A DNA stretch of 64,000 nucleotides from Streptomyces sp. NBC_00154 (GCF_026342835.1 NZ_JAPEMI010000001.1:4718501-4782500); one strand, 5' to 3'; numbered from the stretch's first letter, positions 25,529-35,026 are shown. The notes: generated by a model not told the origin, from the sequence alone. A program made the numbers and translations.

Positions 25529-26890
25529 TCAGCCCCTGATGACCGCCAGTGCCTCGTCGCGAACCCTGGCCATGGTGACCTCGTCCCGCGCTTCGACGTT
25601 CAGGCGGAGGAGCGGCTCGGTGTTGGAGGGGCGGACGTTGAACCACCAGTCCGCTGCCGTGACGGTCAGGCCGTCGAGTTCGTCGAGGGTGACTCCCTCA
25701 CGGCCGGCGTAGGCAGCGGTGACCGCGGTGAGGCGGTCGGCCCGGTCGGTGACCGTGGAGTTGATCTCGCCGGAAGCGGCATAGCGGTCGTACCCCGCGA
25801 CCAGTGCGGACAGGGGACCGTCCTGCCCGCCGAGCGCCGCCAGCACATGCAGGGCAGCGAGCATCCCGGTGTCGGCGTTCCAGAAGTCCTGGAAGTAGTA
25901 GTGCGCGGAGTGCTCGCCCCCGAAGATCGCCCCGGACCGGGCCATCTCCGCCTTGATGAAGGAGTGCCCGACGCGCGTACGCACCGGGGTGCCGCCGTGC
26001 TCACGGACCACCTCCGGCACCGACCACGAGGTGATCAGATTGTGGATGACCACGCCCGAGCCGCCGTGGCGGGCCAGCTCCCGGGCCGCAACCAGCGCGG
26101 TGATCGCCGACGGCGAGACCGGATCGCCGTGCTCGTCGACGACGAAACAGCGGTCCGCGTCTCCGTCGAACGCGATACCGAGGTCGGCGCCCTCGTCACG
26201 CACCCGCTTCTGCAGGTCGACGATGTTGGCCGGATCGAGCGGGTTCGCCTCGTGGTGGGGGAACGTCCCGTCCAGCTCGAAGTACATCGGGACCAGATCC
26301 AGCGGGAGGCCCGCGAAGACCGTCGGCACGGTGTGCCCGCCCATTCCGTTGCCCGCGTCCACCACCACCTTCAGCGGCCGGATCGACGTCACGTCCACCA
26401 GAGAGAGCAGGTGGGCGGCGTAGTCCTGCAGGGTCTCCCGTTCACCGACCGCGCCCGGTGTCGCGACCGGCTCCGGGGCGCCCGACTCCTGCCATGCCTC
26501 CACCAGCTCCCGGATCCGGGACAGGCCGGTGTCCTGGCCCACCGGCGCCGCGCCCGCACGGCACATCTTGATGCCGTTGTACCGGGCCGGGTTGTGCGAG
26601 GCCGTGAACATCGCTCCCGGCAGGTCCAGCGCCCCCGACGCGTAGTACAGCTGATCCGTCGAGCACAGCCCGATCAGTGTCACCGCTGCGCCACGGTTCG
26701 ACGCACCCCGCGCGAAGGCCGCCGCGAGCCCGGGCGACGAGGGCCGCATGTCATGCCCGATCACGATTGCCTCCGCGCCCACGACCTGCACGAAGGCCGC
26801 CCCGAACAGCTCGGCCAGCGACTCGTCCCACTGGTCCGGAACCACCCCTCGTACGTCGTACGCCTTGACGAGCTGCGACAGATCAGCCAT
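25529..26890 (-). CDS. manB: Phosphomannomutase/phosphoglucomutase
   Basis: A 453-residue alpha-D-phosphohexomutase that interconverts hexose-1-phosphate and hexose-6-phosphate. Domain 1 has the phosphoserine loop TASHNPARYNG near residue 100. Domain 2 has the Mg loop DGDADR near 240. Domain 3 has the sugar-binding loop GGEHSAHYYF near 320. Domain 4 has the phosphate loop RPSNTEPLLR near 425. The N-terminal KAYDVRG is also typical. It is the last gene of the sugar operon and its start overlaps the GH13 stop by eight bases. In that setting it probably turns mannose-1-phosphate made by the GH130 phosphorylase into mannose-6-phosphate; a housekeeping role in GDP-mannose synthesis is also possible. 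Confidence 0.88.
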   Translation of the reverse strand: MADLSQLVKAYDVRGVVPDQWDESLAELFGAAFVQVVGAEAIVIGHDMRPSSPGLAAAFARGASNRGAAVTLIGLCSTDQLYYASGALDLPGAMFTASHNPARYNGIKMCRAGAAPVGQDTGLSRIRELVEAWQESGAPEPVATPGAVGERETLQDYAAHLLSLVDVTSIRPLKVVVDAGNGMGGHTVPTVFAGLPLDLVPMYFELDGTFPHHEANPLDPANIVDLQKRVRDEGADLGIAFDGDADRCFVVDEHGDPVSPSAITALVAARELARHGGSGVVIHNLITSWSVPEVVREHGGTPVRTRVGHSFIKAEMARSGAIFGGEHSAHYYFQDFWNADTGMLAALHVLAALGGQDGPLSALVAGYDRYAASGEINSTVTDRADRLTAVTAAYAGREGVTLDELDGLTVTAADWWFNVRPSNTEPLLRLNVEARDEVTMARVRDEALAVIRG

Positions 26891-28487
26891 GGGAATGACC
26901 GCTTTCTTCCTTGGTGGTGAGCCAGACGGCAGTGTCCGGCGGGAGGGTGCGTCCCTGCAGGGGGGCGCTGCTCAGTACGGGGCGGCCGGGCAGGCCGAGG
27001 GTGTCGAGCGACAGTGGGTCGGGCCCGAAATTCACCACGCACCCCAACTCGCCCCGCCGGAAGGCGAGACAGTGGTCGCCGGGAGCGGTGTACCAGCGCA
27101 GGGCTGCGTGGGCCTCGGCCGGGTGCTCGCGGCGCAGGAGCAGCGCGGCCCGGTAGAGCGCGAGGGCGGAGTGCGGGTCGGCCAGCTGGGCCTCCACCGT
27201 GTGGGCGGCCCAGCCCTCCGGCTGGGGAAGCCAGCAGTCGTCCGGGGCGGCGGTGGTGAAGCCGTAGGGCGGCCGGCTGCCGGACCAGGGAATCGGGGTG
27301 CGGGCGCCGTCGCGTCCGCGGTCGGTGTGACCGGAGCGTTCCCAGAGCGGGTCGCGTATGCGGTCGTCGGGGACAGCGGCCTGCGGCAGGGCGAGTTCCT
27401 CGCCCTGGTAAAGGTAGGCGGCTCCGGGGAGGGCCAGCATCAGCAGGGCCGCGGAACGGGCCCGCAGCTCGGATCCGTAGCGGGTGACGGGGCGTACCGC
27501 GTCATGACTGGAGAGCACCCAGGTGACGGGTGCGTCCACGGAAGCGGTCGCCGCGAGGGAGTCGTCGATGACGCCGCGCAGCGCCTGCGCCTCCCAAGGG
27601 GCCTCCAGGAACGCGAAGTTGAAGGCCTGCTGCATTTCGTCCGGGCGTATGTACCGGGCGAGGCGTTCCGGCGCGAAGACGGCGGACTCGGCCACCAGCA
27701 CACGGTCCGTCGGGGCGACGGCGCCCGGCGGGGCCGGATGGGTGCTGAGAAGGGCGCGCCACTCCCGGTAGAGGGGGTGCAGCTCCTCCTGGTCGTAGTA
27801 GGGCATGAGGTGGTTACGGAGCGGGTCCTGGTGCTGGCCGGGGCCCGCGTCGGGCAGGCCCTCGGCCTTGAAGAGGGCGTGGGCCACGTCCACGCGGAAG
27901 CCGTCCACGCCGTGGTCCAGCCAGAACCGCAGGACGTCGGCGAAGTCGGAACGCACCTGCGGGTTGCGCCAGTTGAGGTCCGGCTGTTCGGGGGCGTGCA
28001 GGTGGAGGTACCAGTCGCCGTCGGCGACGCGGGTCCAGGCCGGGCCTCCGAACGCCGACTGCCAGTCGTTCGGGGGCAACCCGCCGTCCGGCCCCTGTCC
28101 GCGGCGGAAGAGGTAGCGGTCGCGGGCCGCGCAGCCCGGTCCCCCCGACAGCGCCTCCTGGAACCACGGGTGCGCGTCGGAGGTGTGGTTGGGGACCAGG
28201 TCGACGATGACCTTCAGGCCGAGTCCGTGGGCGTGCCGGGTGAGCGTGCCGAAGTCGTCGAGCGTGCCGAGGTCCGGGGCGATACCCGTGTGGTCGGCGA
28301 TGTCGTAGCCGCCGTCGGCGAGGGGGGACGGATAGCAGGGAGTGATCCATACGGCGTCGGCGCCCAGGTCCCTGAGGTGACCGAGGCGTTCGGTCACGCC
28401 CGGCAGGTCCCCGATTCCGTCACCGTTCGAGTCGGCGAAGGACCGGGGGTAGACCTCGTAGCACACGGCGTGCCGCCACCAGGTCAT
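26883..28487 (-). CDS. GH13 alpha-glucosidase/alpha-amylase family enzyme
   Basis: A 534-residue intracellular GH13 hydrolase, no signal peptide. Region I is DLVPNHTS near 100, region II is GFRVDVAHAL near 195 with the nucleophilic Asp, region III is VLVAESAVF with the acid Glu and region IV is LSSHDAVRP with the transition-state Asp. The start MTWWRHAVCYEVYPRSFADS is that of the oligo-1,6-glucosidase/alpha-glucosidase group. In the second region Ala follows Asp-Val, as in many alpha-glucosidases. The ATGA overlap with the oxidoreductase gene shows coupled translation. It would cleave alpha-glucosides taken up by the ABC transporter of this operon. Confidence 0.85.
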   Translation of the reverse strand: MTWWRHAVCYEVYPRSFADSNGDGIGDLPGVTERLGHLRDLGADAVWITPCYPSPLADGGYDIADHTGIAPDLGTLDDFGTLTRHAHGLGLKVIVDLVPNHTSDAHPWFQEALSGGPGCAARDRYLFRRGQGPDGGLPPNDWQSAFGGPAWTRVADGDWYLHLHAPEQPDLNWRNPQVRSDFADVLRFWLDHGVDGFRVDVAHALFKAEGLPDAGPGQHQDPLRNHLMPYYDQEELHPLYREWRALLSTHPAPPGAVAPTDRVLVAESAVFAPERLARYIRPDEMQQAFNFAFLEAPWEAQALRGVIDDSLAATASVDAPVTWVLSSHDAVRPVTRYGSELRARSAALLMLALPGAAYLYQGEELALPQAAVPDDRIRDPLWERSGHTDRGRDGARTPIPWSGSRPPYGFTTAAPDDCWLPQPEGWAAHTVEAQLADPHSALALYRAALLLRREHPAEAHAALRWYTAPGDHCLAFRRGELGCVVNFGPDPLSLDTLGLPGRPVLSSAPLQGRTLPPDTAVWLTTKEESGHSHG

Positions 28488-29731
28488 GCGGCGCTTCCCT
28501 CGGAGAGGGCGACAGCCGGCCGGGGGGCAGCGGCGGGCCGTCCGGGAAGTACGACCTTCTGTTCCGTGCCGGTCTCGGCTGCGAGCGTCGCTGCCCGGGC
28601 CACGGCCACGGCGGTCAGTCCCGCGTAGGCATCCGCGACCGGTGCGCCGCCCCCGCCGGCGCTGTGCAGCAGGTCGGCGACGGCGGCCCGCACGCTCTCC
28701 GTATACACATACGGCTTGCAGGGCTCGCCGCCGAGGTCGATCACGGCTTCGACGAGGTGCGGGACGGTGCGTTCCGTACCCCTGCCGCGGGCCGGGGCGG
28801 CGTCGCCCGCATCGCGGTGCACGGAGACCGTGATGCGCTCGCCGCCGTGCGGACGAGATCCCGGAACGGTCAGCAACTGACCGGATCTGTCGGGGAGTTG
28901 CTCCCATCGCGCGGCTTCCTGATCGTCCACCCAGGCCGTGATGGTGGCGTACGTCGGGATCCACCCGGTGATACGGGTCTCGGCGAAGCCGTGGTCCAGG
29001 CGCATCAGCTGGCGTTCGCAGCGGTGGGCGTGGGTGAAGGAGTGCAGATGGGTGGCGAGCACTCCGCCCGGGTGCACGGCGTCCGCGATCACCATGTCGA
29101 CGGGGCCGCCGGGGCGGCGCACCGCCGTCGCGCGGACCGATTCGGGCTCGCTGCCCAGCAGCGCACGGGCCGCGTCGAAGAAGTGGACGCCGTGTTCGAC
29201 GAAGATGCCGCCGCTGTGCTCCGGGTCCCAGAACCAGTGGTCGGGGCCGAGGTCCTGGTCGGCCGCGTCGTTCTCGAAGAGGAAGCGGCGGGGCGGGTCC
29301 AGCAGCCCTTCGGCGATGAGCTGCTGGACGGCGCGCAGCAGGGGGTTGTAGCGCAGGACGTGGTCGACGACGAGAGTGCCGGCCGAGCGGTCCGCCTCGT
29401 CGCGCACCCGGGCGGCGTCCTCGGTGGTGGTGGCAAGCGGCTTCTCGCAGAAGACGTGCTTGCCGGCGCGCAGGGCGGCGACGGCCATTTCCGCGTGGGT
29501 GGCCGGCGGGGTGGCGAGGGCGATGATGTCCACGCCCTCGGTGCCGAGCAGGGCGTCGAGTCCGTCCAGGGCGGCGACGCCGTGACGGTCGCCGAGCGGC
29601 TTCGCGCGCGACGGCTCGGGGTCGGCGACGGCAGCGATGTGCAGACCGGGCAGGCCGGCCACGGCGTCCAGGACATACGCCCCGAACGATCCGCAGCCGA
29701 CCAGTCCGAGGCCGAGGGACGGCACCGTCAC
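28484..29731 (-). CDS. Gfo/Idh/MocA family oxidoreductase
   Basis: A 415-residue NAD(P)-dependent sugar oxidoreductase. The Rossmann fold begins LGLVGCGSFGAYVLD near residue 8 with the GxGxxG-type loop. The family signature is HVFCEKPLATT near 92 with the conserved Lys of EKP. The C-terminal half is the alpha/beta substrate domain with GGIFVEHGVHFFDAARALLG near 175, holding the catalytic His region. Substrates in the family are sugars, inositols or glycosides; some members remove sugars by an oxidation-elimination route. Start GTG overlaps the GH130 stop (GTGA) and the end overlaps GH13, in the middle of the sugar operon. Confidence 0.85.
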   Translation of the reverse strand: MTVPSLGLGLVGCGSFGAYVLDAVAGLPGLHIAAVADPEPSRAKPLGDRHGVAALDGLDALLGTEGVDIIALATPPATHAEMAVAALRAGKHVFCEKPLATTTEDAARVRDEADRSAGTLVVDHVLRYNPLLRAVQQLIAEGLLDPPRRFLFENDAADQDLGPDHWFWDPEHSGGIFVEHGVHFFDAARALLGSEPESVRATAVRRPGGPVDMVIADAVHPGGVLATHLHSFTHAHRCERQLMRLDHGFAETRITGWIPTYATITAWVDDQEAARWEQLPDRSGQLLTVPGSRPHGGERITVSVHRDAGDAAPARGRGTERTVPHLVEAVIDLGGEPCKPYVYTESVRAAVADLLHSAGGGGAPVADAYAGLTAVAVARAATLAAETGTEQKVVLPGRPAAAPRPAVALSEGSAA

Positions 29732-30801
29732 GAGGTGCGCTCCAGGAGAGCGACTCCGATGTGGGCGTCGGCCATGCCGTAGAAGACGTACAGCTTGCCG
29801 TCGACCTCCTCGATGGCGGTGGGGAAGACGACGTTCGGGACGGTGCCGGAGCGCTCCTCCTCCGTCTCGGGTGCCATCAGCGGCTGGTCGGAGCGTGCGA
29901 TGACCTGCGACGGGTCGGCCGGGTCGAGGATCATCGCCCCGGCGGCGTAGGACACCTTCTGGTTCTGCGCGAAGGGGTCCTCGATGGAGCCGGACACACC
30001 GTGGTGAATGAGCAGCCAGCCCTCGTCCACGCGGATCGGCGCCGGACCGCCACCGATCTTCAGGGACTCCCAGGGGTACTCGGAGAGGGCGACCAGACGG
30101 TGCTGACGCGGGCGGGTGAGGGCGCGGATGTCCTGCTCGACCTCGGCGACCGGAACGTACGAGATCCAGATGCCGGGCCGCTCGTCGGTCACTCCGGCCG
30201 GGAGGTGGACGCCCTCGCCGGGGCGGAACCAGCCGAGGTCCCACATGGGGCGGTGCAGCATCGCGTACGCCATCTCGCCGTCCGGGCCCGGGACCGGCTC
30301 GGGGAAGTGGACGACGTCCTTGTTCGGGAAGAGGTTCAGGTCGGTGTCGAGGTCCGGCTGGTACGCGAACTGGATGGGGCCGAGCCGGGTCCAGTCGGTG
30401 AGATTCTCCGAGACGGCGAGAGCCGGCTTGGGGCCGAGCGGACCGTAGGCGACGTACGACATGACGTGCTTGCCGAGGGAGGGGACCCAGGTGACGCGGG
30501 GGTCCTCGACACCGGCGTTGTTCTTGCCGCGCTCCCAGCCCTCGTCGGGGGCGAGGACCACGCCGCGGCGCTCGACGCCGGAGGGGACCCCGTCGGTGAA
30601 GGTGACTTCGGCGAGGCCGACGCGGGAGACATTGCCGTCGGCGACCAGACGCGGCAGCAGATGCAGCCGGCCGTCAGGGGTGCGGCCGGAGGCGGGGTTG
30701 AGGACTCCCTCGACCTCCGTGGACTCGCCCGGCAGCGGCGACATCACGACGCCCTTGCGGACCAGACGGAAAGGAATGTGGGTGGGGGTGGTGGTGCTCA
30801 T
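29728..30801 (-). CDS. Glycoside hydrolase family 130 (beta-mannoside phosphorylase-like)
   Basis: A 357-residue protein with a five-bladed beta-propeller GH130 layout. The general-acid Asp lies in NNAGVEDPRVTW near residue 100. Other marks are VMSPLPGESTEVEGVLNPA near the start, LKIGGGPAPIR near 250 and NVVFPTAIEEVDGKLYVFYG near the end. GH130 enzymes mostly phosphorolyse beta-1,4- or beta-1,2-mannosides to alpha-mannose-1-phosphate; some members are hydrolases. The presence of a phosphomannomutase in the same operon favours phosphorolysis. No signal peptide, so substrates act after uptake. ATG start seven bases after the stop of the permease gene; its ribosome site overlaps that stop. Confidence 0.82.
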   Translation of the reverse strand: MSTTTPTHIPFRLVRKGVVMSPLPGESTEVEGVLNPASGRTPDGRLHLLPRLVADGNVSRVGLAEVTFTDGVPSGVERRGVVLAPDEGWERGKNNAGVEDPRVTWVPSLGKHVMSYVAYGPLGPKPALAVSENLTDWTRLGPIQFAYQPDLDTDLNLFPNKDVVHFPEPVPGPDGEMAYAMLHRPMWDLGWFRPGEGVHLPAGVTDERPGIWISYVPVAEVEQDIRALTRPRQHRLVALSEYPWESLKIGGGPAPIRVDEGWLLIHHGVSGSIEDPFAQNQKVSYAAGAMILDPADPSQVIARSDQPLMAPETEEERSGTVPNVVFPTAIEEVDGKLYVFYGMADAHIGVALLERTS

Positions 30802-30808
30802 ACGGGGT

Positions 30809-31672
30809 TCAGCCCTTTGTTCCGGAGTCGATGTCGGTCGAGGTGAAGTGGCGCTGGAAGAGAAGGAACAGCACCACGGCGGGGGCGGCCAGCACACAGG
30901 CGCCGGCCATCAGCGCGCCGGTCGGGTTGGCGACCGTGCCCTGAAGGTTGCTGAGGAAACTGGCCAGGGAGACTGCCAGCGGCTGCATATCGGTGTTCTT
31001 GGTGACGAGGAAGGGCCAGAGGAATTCGTTCCACGGGCCGATGAAGGTCAGCAGGACGCCGCTGAGCAGTGCGGGCCGGGCCATCGGAATGGCGATCCGG
31101 GTGAGGATCTGCAGTTCGCCGGCGCCGTCGATGCGGGCCGCCTCGAAGAGCGAGGCGGGCATCTGGATGAAGAACTGGCGGAAGAGGAAGACCGCGGTCG
31201 AGTTGATCGCGAACGGCAGGATCATGCCGAGGTAGTTGTCGCCGAGGCCGTAGTCGCGGACGACCAGGACGTACAGCGGGAGCATCAGCAGCTGGAACGG
31301 GATCATCTGGACCAGCAGCAGGGTGGCGAAGAGGCTGCCGCGGCCGCGGAAGTGCAGCTGGGCGAGGGCGTATCCGGCGAGGAGCCCGAAGACCAGGGTG
31401 CACAGCAGTACGCCGCCGGTCATGATGCCCGAGTTGAGCAGCGAACGGCCCAGCGAGATGGCGCTGTTGATGGCCGCGTAGTTGCCGCCGGTGAGGTCAC
31501 CGGGGACGGCGGAGGAGAGATCGCCGGTGGTGGTTCCCCGAAGCGACCCGACCACCATGTAGTAGAAGGGGAAGAGAAAGGCGACGGCACCGGTCAGGAG
31601 GATCACGAGCCGGACGGTCCGGCTCAGCCGGCCCCAGAGCCGCGGGGGCGCGGTGGCAGTGGTTGTGCTCAT
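30809..31672 (-). CDS. Carbohydrate ABC transporter permease (MalG type)
   Basis: A 287-residue permease of the CUT1 sugar transporter family. Six hydrophobic segments are visible, the first near residues 18-38. The cytoplasmic EAA loop is EAARIDGAGELQILTRIAIP near 195, where the shared ATPase docks. The C-terminus ends FQRHFTSTDIDSGTKG, as usual for MalG-like partners (F-x-x-x-x-x-x-G-x-x-x-G). No ATPase gene is in this operon; Streptomyces CUT1 systems normally use the shared ATPase MsiK encoded elsewhere. It starts four bases after the stop of the first permease. Confidence 0.88.
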   Translation of the reverse strand: MSTTTATAPPRLWGRLSRTVRLVILLTGAVAFLFPFYYMVVGSLRGTTTGDLSSAVPGDLTGGNYAAINSAISLGRSLLNSGIMTGGVLLCTLVFGLLAGYALAQLHFRGRGSLFATLLLVQMIPFQLLMLPLYVLVVRDYGLGDNYLGMILPFAINSTAVFLFRQFFIQMPASLFEAARIDGAGELQILTRIAIPMARPALLSGVLLTFIGPWNEFLWPFLVTKNTDMQPLAVSLASFLSNLQGTVANPTGALMAGACVLAAPAVVLFLLFQRHFTSTDIDSGTKG

Positions 31673-31676
31673 GGCG

Positions 31677-32576
31677 TCAGTTGCCCCTCTCGGTGAGCTT
31701 GCGGGCGACCAGCGAGACGGCGAGCACGACGGCCACCAGGACGATGCCGAGCGCAGCGGCGAAGTCGGGGTGCCCCTGCTCGATGCCCTTCTGGTACATG
31801 ATCAGCACCGGGGAGGCGGAAGCGTGGTCGGGGCCGCCTCCTCCGGTGAGCAGATAGGGCTCGCTGAAGAGGTTGGCGCCGGTGATGATCGCGTAGATGA
31901 CGACGAGGGTGGTCGCGGGGCGGACACCCGGCACGGTGACGGAGAAGAACTGGCGGATCCGGCCCGCCCCGTCGACGGATGCGGCCTCGTAGAGCTCCTT
32001 GCCGACGTTCTGCAGTGCGGCGAGATAGAGCATCACGAAGAATCCGAGCTGTTTCCAGGTGACGAAGAAGGCGATCACCGGCATCGCGAGTTCCGAGTTG
32101 ACCAGCCAGGACGGGTCGGGGGCCAGCCCGCCGAGCAGGTTGTTGACCAGCCCGTCGCCGCCGAACAGGAACTGCCAGACCGCGACCAGGGCCACGCTCG
32201 CGGTGACGTACGGCACGTAGTACGCGGCCCGGAAGAAGGACCGGAACGGCAGCTTGGCGTTGAGTGCCGAGGCGAGGACCAGGGAGAGGCCCACGGTGAG
32301 CGGCACATTGATGACCAGGAAGATCAGGATGTTGAGGAAGGCGCGCCCCACCACCGGATCCGTGAACACCGCCTGGTAGTTGTCCAGCCCCACCCAGGGG
32401 GTGTCGGCGTCCGCACCGGGGGCGGTGAAGTAGAAGCGGTGGAAGGAGATCCACACCGTGTAGCCGAGCGGGATCGCGAACACGGCGAGGATGAACAGGA
32501 CGTACGGGGTGACGAAGAGCGCGCCTATCCGGGAGGTGCTGCGCCGGGCAGGGGCCTTGGTGTGCAGGAGAGTCAT
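31677..32576 (-). CDS. Carbohydrate ABC transporter permease (MalF type)
   Basis: A 299-residue permease, partner of the MalG-type protein. The first helix (TPYVLFILAVFAIPLGYTVWI) is near residues 25-45 and is followed by the periplasmic-side loop with WVGLDNYQAVFTDP, a family mark. The EAA loop is YEAASVDGAGRIRQFFSVTVPG near 210, given here in part. Together with the lipoprotein and its partner it forms a CUT1 importer. The ATG follows AGGAGA, and it is preceded by the binding-protein gene with an eight-base gap. It lacks its own ATPase in this cluster. Confidence 0.88.
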   Translation of the reverse strand: MTLLHTKAPARRSTSRIGALFVTPYVLFILAVFAIPLGYTVWISFHRFYFTAPGADADTPWVGLDNYQAVFTDPVVGRAFLNILIFLVINVPLTVGLSLVLASALNAKLPFRSFFRAAYYVPYVTASVALVAVWQFLFGGDGLVNNLLGGLAPDPSWLVNSELAMPVIAFFVTWKQLGFFVMLYLAALQNVGKELYEAASVDGAGRIRQFFSVTVPGVRPATTLVVIYAIITGANLFSEPYLLTGGGGPDHASASPVLIMYQKGIEQGHPDFAAALGIVLVAVVLAVSLVARKLTERGN

Positions 32577-32584
32577 GGCAGGCC

Positions 32585-33871
32585 TCAGTACTCGGCGAGG
32601 ATCTTGGCGATCCTGACGTCGGCGTCGTGCAGGGCGGATTCGGTGGACTGACGGCCGAAGATCACTGATTTCGTCCAGGCGTCGCGGAACGCCTGCCACA
32701 TGTCGATCGATCCGGGCACGTTGGGGACCTCGACGACGCGTTCTGCCTGGTCGGCGAAGGCCTTGTAGGACGGGTTCTCGGCGAAGAAGCCGGGATAGGT
32801 GGAGGTCAGGTTCTCCCGCATCGGCATCTGGCCGGTGGTGGCGAGGAACTTGCCGTCCTGCTCCTTGGACGTGGCGAACTTCATCACGTCCCAGGCGGTG
32901 GCCCGGTTCTCGCAGGAACTGAACATCCCGATGGACTTCTCGTCGCTGAAGGTGTGGACCTCGTTCGCGGGTCGGCCGTCGGAGGTCGGGACCGGGACGA
33001 CACCCCAGTCCAGGCTGTCCTTGTAGGCCGCGACGGCCCAGGGGCCGACCGTCGACATCGCGGTCTTCTGCTCGCCGAGCGCGTCGCCCGGGTAGGACTC
33101 CTGCGGGGCGAGCTTCTCCGCGTACAGCTGCCGCCAGAAGTCGGCGACCCTGCGGCCCGCTGCCGTGTCGAACTGCGGTTTGCCGTCCTTGACCAGCTGC
33201 TTGCCGCCGCTCTCGGCGATGAAGGCCGGGTAGAAGTCGAACCACGACTGGAAGAACTCGCTGCTCGGGGCGGGCCAGATCGCGGCCTTGGCGGCGCCGC
33301 TCCTGACGATCTTCCGGGAGCTCTCCAGGAACTCGTCATACGTGGCGAGCCGGGGGTGCTCCGGGTCGAGGCCGGCCTTCTTGAAGATCTTCTTGTTGTA
33401 GAGGATCATCCCCGGATTGCTCTTCCACGGCATCTGGTAGTACGAGCCGTCCGCGGAGCGGTACTGGGCGGCCAGCGAGCCGCTGCGCCCGTCGATGTAC
33501 TTGTTGCCGTCGGGGAAGTCGCTCAGCGGGACCAGTCCGACCTGCTTCTCGAACTGCGGAACGGACGCCGGTGGTGTGTTGAACACCAGACAGGCAGTGC
33601 TCCCGGCAATGATCGAGGCGCTGATCGCCTCCTCGGAGGTCTTGCCCGCCGGAATGTTCCGCGCCGTGATCTTCTGATCAGGGTGCTGACCGTTCCAGTC
33701 GGCGACCATCTTTTTGCCCCACTCGACCTCTTGGGCGTTGTTGGACAGCCAGACGGTGATCGGGCCGCGCGACGCGGCAGCGGTGGCCGCGTCGGGCCCC
33801 GACCGGGCGCATGCCGTCACCGTGGCCGACAATGCGAGCCCGAGCAGCGCGTACGCCGTTCTCCTCAGCAT
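32585..33871 (-). CDS. Sugar ABC transporter substrate-binding lipoprotein
   Basis: A 428-residue extracellular solute-binding protein (family 1). The lipobox places the modified Cys at residue 21 (SATVTAC), after a short hydrophobic signal. The first lobe starts PITVWLSNNAQEVEWGKKMV, and YYQMPWKSNPGMILYNKKIFKKAG near 140, here quoted partly, is the typical hinge segment. It captures an oligosaccharide for the two permeases that follow. The transported sugar is not visible from the sequence; the downstream GH130 and mutase suggest mannosides and GH13 suggests glucosides. A stable hairpin separates it from lacI upstream. Confidence 0.88.
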   Translation of the reverse strand: MLRRTAYALLGLALSATVTACARSGPDAATAAASRGPITVWLSNNAQEVEWGKKMVADWNGQHPDQKITARNIPAGKTSEEAISASIIAGSTACLVFNTPPASVPQFEKQVGLVPLSDFPDGNKYIDGRSGSLAAQYRSADGSYYQMPWKSNPGMILYNKKIFKKAGLDPEHPRLATYDEFLESSRKIVRSGAAKAAIWPAPSSEFFQSWFDFYPAFIAESGGKQLVKDGKPQFDTAAGRRVADFWRQLYAEKLAPQESYPGDALGEQKTAMSTVGPWAVAAYKDSLDWGVVPVPTSDGRPANEVHTFSDEKSIGMFSSCENRATAWDVMKFATSKEQDGKFLATTGQMPMRENLTSTYPGFFAENPSYKAFADQAERVVEVPNVPGSIDMWQAFRDAWTKSVIFGRQSTESALHDADVRIAKILAEY

Positions 33872-33892
33872 GAGTGTCTCCGAACTGTGCGT

Positions 33893-33912
33893 GCCCGGCT
33901 TCGTTGCCGGGC
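33893..33912. terminator. Hairpin between the lacI-type gene and the binding-protein gene
   Basis: Perfect seven-base arms GCCCGGC and GCCGGGC with the loop TTCGTT, located in the 78-bp gap between the two co-oriented genes. It may partly stop transcription or protect the binding-protein message from decay, a usual way to express the binding protein above its neighbours. Confidence 0.55.
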
Positions 33913-33949
33913 GGATACCCCGCCACTTCTTGGACCGGACCGCTCGCGC

Positions 33950-34969
33950 CTAGTCGCGCGGGGCAGGACCGATCGAGCCTCGTGGAAGGAATTCGGCGGG
34001 CGGCAGCTCCACATCGGGGGCGCTGCCGTCGGCGATCACCGCGTCGAGTGCACGGGCGGCCGCCGCTCCCCAGCCCTGCGCGTCCGCGCGGGCGGAGGTC
34101 AGGGGCGGGTGGGTGTACTGGGCGAGGATGGTGTCGTCGTAACCGACGATGGACAGCCGGTCGGGGACCGGGACTCCGAGCTCCTGGGCCACAGCCAGGC
34201 CGGCGGTGGCCGACAGGTCGTTGCCGTAGACGATCGCGGTGGGCGGTTCGTCGAGCGCCAGCAGCTCGCGGGTGGCCGCGGCGCCGCCCTCGGCGGTGAA
34301 TCCGCCGGGGCGCAACGGCCCTTCGGGCAGACCGAGTTCGCGGAGGGTGTCCGCCCAGGCGGCCCGGCGCCGCTGTGCGTGCCGGTACTCCTGGGGGCCC
34401 TCCACATGGGCGATCCTGCGGTGGCCCAGTTCGGCCAGGCGCCGGATCGCGCTGACGAACGCCGGCCGGTCGTCGAGCTCGACCGCGCACAGCCCGTCCG
34501 CCCAGCCGCGGCGGCCCACGGCGACGGCGGGCAGGCCGAGTGCGGCCAGCAGGGCCGGGCGCGGATCGTCCTGGCGGACGTCGGTCAGCAGGACGCCGTC
34601 GACGCGACGGCCGGCCGCGAGCCGCTCGTACACGCTGCGTTCCTTGTCGGCCGGCGTGACATGCAGGACCAGGCCGTCGCCGCGCCCGGCGAGGACGGAC
34701 TCCACGCCGGCGATGAAGGCCGGGAAGAAGGGGTCCGCGCCGATGAGTCCCGGCTCGCGGGTCACCACCAGTCCGACGGCACCCGCTTTGCCGAGCGACA
34801 GCGCCCGCGCCGGACGGCTCGGCGTCCAGCCGAGCTCCTCGGCGGCGGCCAGGATGCGCGCCTTGGTCTCCTTGGCCAGACCGGGGCGGTTGTTGAGCGC
34901 GAAGGACACGGAACTACGGGAGACGCCTGCACGACGCGCGACATCAGCGATGGTGGGCCGCTGCCCCAT
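33950..34969 (-). CDS. LacI family transcriptional regulator
   Basis: A 339-residue repressor. The N-terminal DNA-binding domain has PTIADVARRAGVSRSSVSFA at about residues 5-24 and the hinge helix GWTPSRPARALSLG near 52-65. The rest is the periplasmic-binding-type effector domain (GLVVTREPGLIGADPFFPAF near 75, DRLSIVGYDDTILAQY near 265). It precedes the sugar transporter and enzyme genes on the same strand. Two copies of AAACCGGTTT lie just upstream, so it most likely represses itself and the operon until a sugar binds. The effector is unknown. Confidence 0.9.
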   Translation of the reverse strand: MGQRPTIADVARRAGVSRSSVSFALNNRPGLAKETKARILAAAEELGWTPSRPARALSLGKAGAVGLVVTREPGLIGADPFFPAFIAGVESVLAGRGDGLVLHVTPADKERSVYERLAAGRRVDGVLLTDVRQDDPRPALLAALGLPAVAVGRRGWADGLCAVELDDRPAFVSAIRRLAELGHRRIAHVEGPQEYRHAQRRRAAWADTLRELGLPEGPLRPGGFTAEGGAAATRELLALDEPPTAIVYGNDLSATAGLAVAQELGVPVPDRLSIVGYDDTILAQYTHPPLTSARADAQGWGAAAARALDAVIADGSAPDVELPPAEFLPRGSIGPAPRD

Positions 34970-35014
34970 GACGCCTCCTCGAGGGAATCCGACCGGCAGC
35001 GGGTGAGCCCGCTC

Positions 35015-35026
35015 TAAACCGGTTTA
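35015..35026. promoter_or_regulatory. LacI-type operator, copy 1
   Basis: TAAACCGGTTTA is a perfect 12-bp palindrome 46 bp upstream of the lacI-type start codon. A central CG inside A/T-rich arms is the standard LacI/GalR family operator shape. A second copy lies 32 bp away centre to centre, about three helix turns, which favours cooperative binding. Confidence 0.8.
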